A stretch of DNA of 64,000 bases from assembly GCA_034437535.1 (NCBI GenBank), contig DAOTTZ010000119.1, forward strand, positions 5,370-69,369. Reading direction: 5' to 3'. Source of the stretch: J038 sp034437535 (GTDB taxonomy: Bacteria > Chloroflexota > Anaerolineae > Aggregatilineales > Phototrophicaceae). A program made the translations under genes and the position numbers. The notes beneath the pieces were generated by a model. That model made no database searches, was not told the origin of the DNA, and was given only the letters and a program-made list of their open reading frames with translations. Positions 59,681-64,000 of this stretch are shown piece after piece (the first letter of the stretch is position 1; each line of letters begins with the position of its first letter).

Positions 59681-59988
59681 AAGCGTTACCAGATTTTGCC
59701 GATATCCCGATGGAGTACGCCGAACGGTACATCAGCGATGTGCTGACAAAAGGCGATGAGACCGCCCTCACCGGGTTAACCCGTTACGAAGACGGTCATT
59801 TTCGTGCGATCTTCGAGAAGGCGTATTTCCGCCTGGAGGATCAAGGGCGGGAGGATGCCAGTAAATCCCAGTGGAATACGCTTAAAAAGCGCATGAAGCG
59901 GCTTAACGCCGGGGTTTTCGTCTTCAAAGATCATGGTGAGATCGACGCTGAGCATTATTATCTGGATTTTGGTTTCTTTGCGGATTAA
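59677..59988 (+). CDS. Small conserved-looking protein of unknown function
   Basis: 103 residues, soluble, mixed alpha/beta composition, rich in aromatic and acidic residues (MKALPDFADIPMEYAERYIS at the start, EHYYLDFGFFAD at the end). I recognise no family. ATG overlaps the stop of the kinase-like gene (59677-59680), and its stop overlaps the convergent hisG stop by four bases. Real by coupling and by coding-like composition; function unknown. Confidence 0.65.
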   Translation: MKALPDFADIPMEYAERYISDVLTKGDETALTGLTRYEDGHFRAIFEKAYFRLEDQGREDASKSQWNTLKKRMKRLNAGVFVFKDHGEIDAEHYYLDFGFFAD

Positions 59989-60986
59989 AGCCGTTCGAGC
60001 AAGTTAGTAAATGACGGCGATGTCTTCAGGAAGACGTAATTCACGGGTTGAGCCACAATCTGCGATCCGCCGATCTGGCGCAGATAATCGACTGCTGTGA
60101 GCAAGTCGGCCTTTTGTACCGTGATTGTCACGGTAAACCAGGGTTGCTCATCGTCTCCATTCGGGCTGATAATCGGCGCAATCGTCGGGCCGAGTAACCC
60201 GGCGGTAATCGCGTTTGCCACGACTTGCCGCCCGACATCGGCAGGTGTCTCCCCCTGGATGTTGACAGTCAGTTGCGAATATTGCTTGCCTTGCAGGCCA
60301 GCGTCGATGTATTCCAGCATCACGCGGACAATATCCAGCAGATCCGGGTTGGCCTTCAGTGTACTGCGATTGCCAATCAAGCAAGCCTGCGACTCGACAA
60401 TCACGCCATCCGGAATGGGCCGTAGATGATTTTCGCGTAGGGTGGTGCCTGTTTGCGTCAGATCAACCACAATATCGGCGTAACCGATGGTGGGTGCGGC
60501 TTCGATGGCCCCTTCTGCTTTGACCAGTGTAAAGTGATGGATGCCGTTGGCATGTAAGAATTGGCGCGTCAGGCTGGTGTAAGTCGTCGCCACCCGTAGA
60601 TTGCGCCGCTTATTTTCTCGGAAGTCCATCGCCACATCGACTAGATCAGCCATAATTTCGACGTCGATCCATGTTTCCGGCACCGCAACCATCAACGCGC
60701 AATGTCCATAGCCTAATTCCGGGTGGATCACGATCAGGTCTTCGCTGGGGTTCTCCTGGACGACATCCAGCCCGGTGATGCCCAGGTGGGCGGTGCCATC
60801 CGCCACCTTATAGACGACATCTTTCACCCGCTGGAACAAGACGTTGAGATGTGGAATCGCCGGGATCGCGCCGGTATATTGGCGCGGGTTGGGCTTGTGA
60901 ACTTTCAAGCCGCTGTCCTTCAGGAAGTTGTAAGTTGGTTCTGCGATTGCGCCCTTGCTAGGTAACGCGATGGTATAGTCTTGCAT
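59985..60986 (-). CDS. hisG: ATP phosphoribosyltransferase, long form
   Basis: First enzyme of histidine synthesis. 333 residues, so it has both the catalytic PBP-like domain (1-225; IALPSKGAIAEPTYNFLKDS at 6-25, ADGTAHLGITGLDVVQEN near 62-79) and a C-terminal ACT-like regulatory domain (about 250-325; WFTVTITVQKADLLTAVDYL), as in hexameric HisG. Lies five bases downstream of hisZ on the minus strand. The long form normally needs no HisZ, so the pairing is unusual. Confidence 0.92.
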   Translation of the reverse strand: MQDYTIALPSKGAIAEPTYNFLKDSGLKVHKPNPRQYTGAIPAIPHLNVLFQRVKDVVYKVADGTAHLGITGLDVVQENPSEDLIVIHPELGYGHCALMVAVPETWIDVEIMADLVDVAMDFRENKRRNLRVATTYTSLTRQFLHANGIHHFTLVKAEGAIEAAPTIGYADIVVDLTQTGTTLRENHLRPIPDGVIVESQACLIGNRSTLKANPDLLDIVRVMLEYIDAGLQGKQYSQLTVNIQGETPADVGRQVVANAITAGLLGPTIAPIISPNGDDEQPWFTVTITVQKADLLTAVDYLRQIGGSQIVAQPVNYVFLKTSPSFTNLLERL

Positions 60987-60991
60987 GTCTT

Positions 60992-62383
60992 CTATCCGTT
61001 TAATGTCTTGACCAGATGGTCGATGCGGTCGTAAGTGTACCGTTGATCTCCTAGCAGAATGCTACCGTCTTCAGTGATGTGCAGGACGACGGCTGAATTG
61101 GCCGGTTGTTCGGCACTATTCTGGGTCAAGATGACGCTAAGACCGCGTTTGCGTAGCCCGCCCGCCCAGCGTGCCCCTGCTACGGATTGGGAGCCATCTT
61201 CGATCAGGGTGAACAAACGCGAACCACTTTCGCGGGTCTCTGGCATATAGTCGGCTAGATGATCGACTTGATAGACGAAGCCGACGGCTGGCACATCACG
61301 CGAGCCACCCACCAGCCGGGTCAATTCGTCATAACGTCCGCCGCCAGCTAATTGTACGCCGTCTTCCGTGCGGATCTCGAACACCAGCCCGGTGTAATAA
61401 TCCCAGGTGCGGACGAGATCCGGCTGGATGATGATGCGCTCACGGTCGATGCCGTAAGCGTCGAGCAAGGTCATCACCTGGTTCCACTCGTCGAACAACC
61501 CGCGTGCGATTTCATCGAAGCCGATGAAGTCTTCGATGTCGTCCATGGCCCAACGTTGCCCAGAGCGGATGTTCATCCACCCCTGCAAGAAATAAATCGC
61601 GTCATTGACCTGATTGCGTTGGGCGGCCTGCTGACGTTTTTTCAGCAGGCGGCGGGCGATGTCATGGCGAGAGCGTCCGCCCATTGTGGCACTGCTCCGG
61701 CTGGTGTTCAGCAGAACGTCGAGCATCTCCTGGGTGCCGGATTGCGTCATGGTGGCCCCGCCATCAAGCGGCGTCTTGACCTCCGGCAAGTAACGGGCCA
61801 GGGCAGAGAGCATCTTCACCTTGCCCTTTGAGCCGGTCTTGAGTGCGTCCCGGTGGCTGAGGATGAAATGTTGGGTACGCGGGTCGAGTTCGAATTTGGA
61901 GAGCAGGCGGCGAGTCAGCCCGACATGGCCGATAACGAGTGACCAATCATCGATTCCTTGCTCGGTCAATCCTTGTACGGCCATCGCGATGATCTCGGCT
62001 TCGGCGGCAGGGCCACCGGCACCGATGAGTTCTGCGCCGGCGTTATATTGCTGGTATTGTGGGGCCTTCTCATACGGGTTGTCTTCGAAGACCGGGCCAC
62101 TGAATTGCCAACGCACAGTGCTATCTTCTTGTTGCGTGGTATAGAGGTGTGCGGCGGCGGCGGTGAACTCTGGCCGTAGGGCTAACTGGCTACTGTGTCG
62201 TTCAAAGCGAAACAATCGCTCGGCCACTTTATCTCCCGCTTTCGTCAGGAAAAGTTCGGCTTGTTCGATGATGGGTAATTCGATGAGTTGATACCCATAC
62301 TGCGCCATGTGATGCTGAAGTTGGGTGGCAAGGCGTTTAATCGGCTGTCCGTCGCGTTTGATGCGAAAAGATGCGTCGCTCAC
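60992..62383 (-). CDS. hisZ: HisZ / class II HisRS-like paralogue
   Basis: 463 residues with a histidyl-tRNA-synthetase-like catalytic core: LALRPEFTAAAAHLY near 67-81 (motif 2 region), DLVRTWDYYTGLVFEIRTED near 324-343, and LAGGGRYDELTRLVGGSRDV near 347-366. Position directly upstream of hisG favours HisZ, the regulatory subunit of HisG, over a true synthetase; the usual R-G-x-DYYTG reads R-T-W-DYYTG and the C-terminal anticodon-binding part is short. Start is GTG 62383. A true HisRS cannot be fully excluded. Confidence 0.72.
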   Translation of the reverse strand: MSDASFRIKRDGQPIKRLATQLQHHMAQYGYQLIELPIIEQAELFLTKAGDKVAERLFRFERHSSQLALRPEFTAAAAHLYTTQQEDSTVRWQFSGPVFEDNPYEKAPQYQQYNAGAELIGAGGPAAEAEIIAMAVQGLTEQGIDDWSLVIGHVGLTRRLLSKFELDPRTQHFILSHRDALKTGSKGKVKMLSALARYLPEVKTPLDGGATMTQSGTQEMLDVLLNTSRSSATMGGRSRHDIARRLLKKRQQAAQRNQVNDAIYFLQGWMNIRSGQRWAMDDIEDFIGFDEIARGLFDEWNQVMTLLDAYGIDRERIIIQPDLVRTWDYYTGLVFEIRTEDGVQLAGGGRYDELTRLVGGSRDVPAVGFVYQVDHLADYMPETRESGSRLFTLIEDGSQSVAGARWAGGLRKRGLSVILTQNSAEQPANSAVVLHITEDGSILLGDQRYTYDRIDHLVKTLNG

Positions 62384-62454
62384 GGCTTTCTCGTCTGTTG
62401 CGGTCGTTGTCGCTGTATGATAACGCGATCACCCGCACAGGCAAATGGCGAAGT

Positions 62455-62673
62455 TCAATGATTATGGCGCAGTGTTCGGGGGCGTTGGTTGACTCCACCA
62501 TGTGCGACTAACCGCAAAGCCGCCGCGTTTTGCATCGGTACGATGACAATCAAGACTTCACCCAACCGCAAGGCACGATCTCCGGCTGGTGCGTAGTGAA
62601 ATCGTCCGCTGGTCTGCCGGATGCCGATCACCCAGCCTTCGTAAGTCTCCCCCAGCGCGATGTCATCCAGGTC
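62455..62673 (-). pseudogene. Displaced 3' part of the double RCK gene (RCK_C remainder)
   Basis: Shifting the reading frame by one base at about 62673 on the minus strand continues the protein as DLDDIALGETYEGWVIGIRQ, then GRFHYAPAGDRALRLGEVLI and ends at TGA 62455-62457. This matches the second half of the first RCK_C unit (GIIGLRNEFGRFYYAPGDDH). It fills what otherwise looks like an empty 244-base gap before hisZ. One base is missing relative to an intact gene. Confidence 0.75.
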
Positions 62674-63953
62674 ATGCCGATCCAGGGGTTGTCATCCTGG
62701 ATGTAGAGTTCGGTCGTCTCGTAACCTGTTTCATAGTTGTATAGGATATGCTGGATGAAATCACTGACGACCGGGCGGGTGGTTGCCAACAAGACGAACT
62801 GCGCGGCGATGCGAAACGGGGTGACGACGCGATCTGCCCCGGCGCGGCGTAAGCGTGGGATCATGTCATCAGCGGTGGCGGTCGCTACGATCAACAGGTC
62901 ACGATTTAACGACCGGCAGGAAAGTGTCGTTAGTACCGCGTCGGCGCGATGTTCGATGGATACCATAATCGCCAATGCCCGGTCTACGCCGGCTCGTTTG
63001 AGGGTGTTGTCGTGGGTTGGGTCGCCATGTATCACGCGGAAGCCGCGTTTTTGTGTCTCTGCCAATAGGGTCTGGTCATTGGTCAGCACGACAAACGGAT
63101 TCTTCGGATTTAGATATTCTAATGCCGACCGTAGAATCTCCCCGCTACCACAGATGATGTAATGTGAAGACATGGCCATGATTTTTTGTTCGGCCTCATG
63201 GAGCGAGAAGTGATCGTCACTTTCCGGCGGGTGGTGAATGCTGGGCAGGCGTTGCCAATTCGGGTTATCGGGTATAGACGAACTCGCCGCACAGCAATCT
63301 TGCTGGATGGCCAGGATATAACGTCCTGGTACAACCGCCAGGATGATGTCCCCGGTTTTAAGCTGATGGTCGTCGCCGGGGGCATAGTAGAACCGCCCGA
63401 ATTCGTTTCTCAAGCCGATGATGCCGGTGCGAAAGCGACCCCTGAGATCTAATTCGCCGATTGTCTTGTCTGCCCAGTGTGAGGTCTGGCTGAGGTAAAG
63501 TTGGACAATCTGTTCGGACGCTTTTTGATCGAATAAGATGCTGTTGAAATAATCATTCACTGCCGGGCGGAGTGTGGCGTTGTTCAGGAAGCGTCCAGCC
63601 ACTTCCAACGGTTGGATGACGTTGTTGGAGCCGACCCGCGTGATCTTCATGTTGATTTCGTCGCTGTGGGTAGCGGCGGTGATATAGAGTGATGGGTTGC
63701 GGCCTCGTGCAGTCAGGACGGTCAGCAGGGCTTCTGCGTCGTTATCCAATAAAACCATCATGGCGCGGGCGCGGTTGACCCCGGCAGAGCGCAGGGTGTG
63801 GTCATCGGTAGGGTCTGCACAGAGTGCCAGTAACCCATCGGCTGTCAACTTTTCTAGGTAAGTTGAATCTTGCGTGATGACGACCATAATAGACTTTATC
63901 GGGAATAACTCAATCAAGTTACCAAGACAGACTTCCCCATGTGCTTTCGGCAT
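62628..63953 (-). CDS. Double RCK (TrkA-type) potassium-channel regulator, frameshifted at 3' end
   Basis: 441 residues, two tandem RCK units that sense nucleotides and gate K+ channels. Unit 1: a Rossmann fold missing its first strand (AHGEVCLGNLIELFP at the start), DPTDDHTLRSAGVNRARAMM, then a TrkA_C part ending in GRFYYAPGDDHQLKTGDIIL. Unit 2: IICGSGEILRSALEYL, HGDPTHDNTLKRAGVDRALA, then a TrkA_C part that breaks off after NPWIGM. The remaining TrkA_C sequence is in another frame down to 62455. An in-frame TGA at 63972-63974 blocks extension upstream. Either a decaying gene or one carrying an indel; the listed end is the premature stop. Confidence 0.75.
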   Translation of the reverse strand: MPKAHGEVCLGNLIELFPIKSIMVVITQDSTYLEKLTADGLLALCADPTDDHTLRSAGVNRARAMMVLLDNDAEALLTVLTARGRNPSLYITAATHSDEINMKITRVGSNNVIQPLEVAGRFLNNATLRPAVNDYFNSILFDQKASEQIVQLYLSQTSHWADKTIGELDLRGRFRTGIIGLRNEFGRFYYAPGDDHQLKTGDIILAVVPGRYILAIQQDCCAASSSIPDNPNWQRLPSIHHPPESDDHFSLHEAEQKIMAMSSHYIICGSGEILRSALEYLNPKNPFVVLTNDQTLLAETQKRGFRVIHGDPTHDNTLKRAGVDRALAIMVSIEHRADAVLTTLSCRSLNRDLLIVATATADDMIPRLRRAGADRVVTPFRIAAQFVLLATTRPVVSDFIQHILYNYETGYETTELYIQDDNPWIGMTWMTSRWGRLTKAG

Positions 63954-64000
63954 TAACGCTGGATCGGAAAGTCAAGACGTAGGTTGTGCAAACCACAAGC

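Noticed and set aside
1..64000. tRNA, rRNA, CRISPR arrays, transposases, integrases, phage genes
   Set aside because: Looked for T-loop-like motifs, repeated spacers, and transposase or integrase motifs; none supported.

Overview
The window looks like chromosomal DNA of a member of the Chloroflexota, most likely Anaerolineae or a near relative. This rests on gene families, since there is no rRNA gene to place it. Two YYY-type (DUF2298) polytopic membrane proteins and an Agl23-like protein (TIGR03663 type) occur mainly in Chloroflexota and Archaea. A partial mevalonate pathway, a DUF5946 protein, a coiled-coil-bearing RpoC and a short IF-2 fit the same group. I saw no tRNA, rRNA, CRISPR array, insertion sequence or prophage. 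Genes are dense, with many ATGA-type overlaps and frequent GTG or TTG starts.

Layout. 1-13275: a plus-strand run of large membrane proteins (two YYY proteins, a GT39-like protein, an Agl23-like protein fused to an NHL propeller) with an ECF sigma factor and its anti-sigma factor in the middle; it ends at a strong terminator. 13348-18981 (minus): a complete dipeptide/oligopeptide-type ABC importer with its two ATPases fused in one chain. 19519-20019: DUF5946. 20059-27883: a transcription/translation operon, nusA, a 97-residue unknown ORF, ylxR, infB, rbfA, nrnA-like, truB, ribF. 27870-30026 (minus): DUF692-like TIM barrel, era and a small membrane protein. 30286-34080: pckA, mdh and a CobW GTPase. 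34322-38893: rpoC standing alone without rpoB. 39001-42608: exported polysaccharide deacetylase, a lipoprotein glycosidase and an exported cyclophilin. 42661-45595: mevalonate kinase, a UbiA prenyltransferase and a divergent mevalonate-decarboxylase family protein. 45641-52427: site-2 protease, HEAT protein, SCP2 protein and three exported envelope proteins. 52498-53651 (minus): SufR-like regulator and A-type Fe-S carrier. 53780-57020: pheA, asd, sqdB. 57120-62383: hisD, a kinase-fold protein, a small unknown, hisG and hisZ. 62455-63953 (minus): a double RCK/TrkA protein carrying a frameshift.

How the parts may work together. The first block probably serves lipid-linked sugar or envelope biogenesis under its own sigma/anti-sigma pair. 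The central block is housekeeping information processing; nusA and rpoC each have a near-consensus promoter followed within about 40 bases by a hairpin, which suggests attenuation. pckA and mdh sit at the oxaloacetate node. The mevalonate and UbiA genes feed polyprenyl lipids, and SqdB makes the sulfolipid head-group precursor.

The observations I rate highest are: a basic/aromatic tail shared by NusA and the unknown 97-residue protein encoded just after it; the sigma/anti-sigma pair inside the membrane glycosyltransferase-like operon; a single-base frameshift that explains an apparent gap at 62455-62628; a 13-base perfect palindrome over the -10 box of the A-type carrier gene, next to a SufR-like gene; and a decarboxylase-family protein that lacks hallmark GHMP residues.
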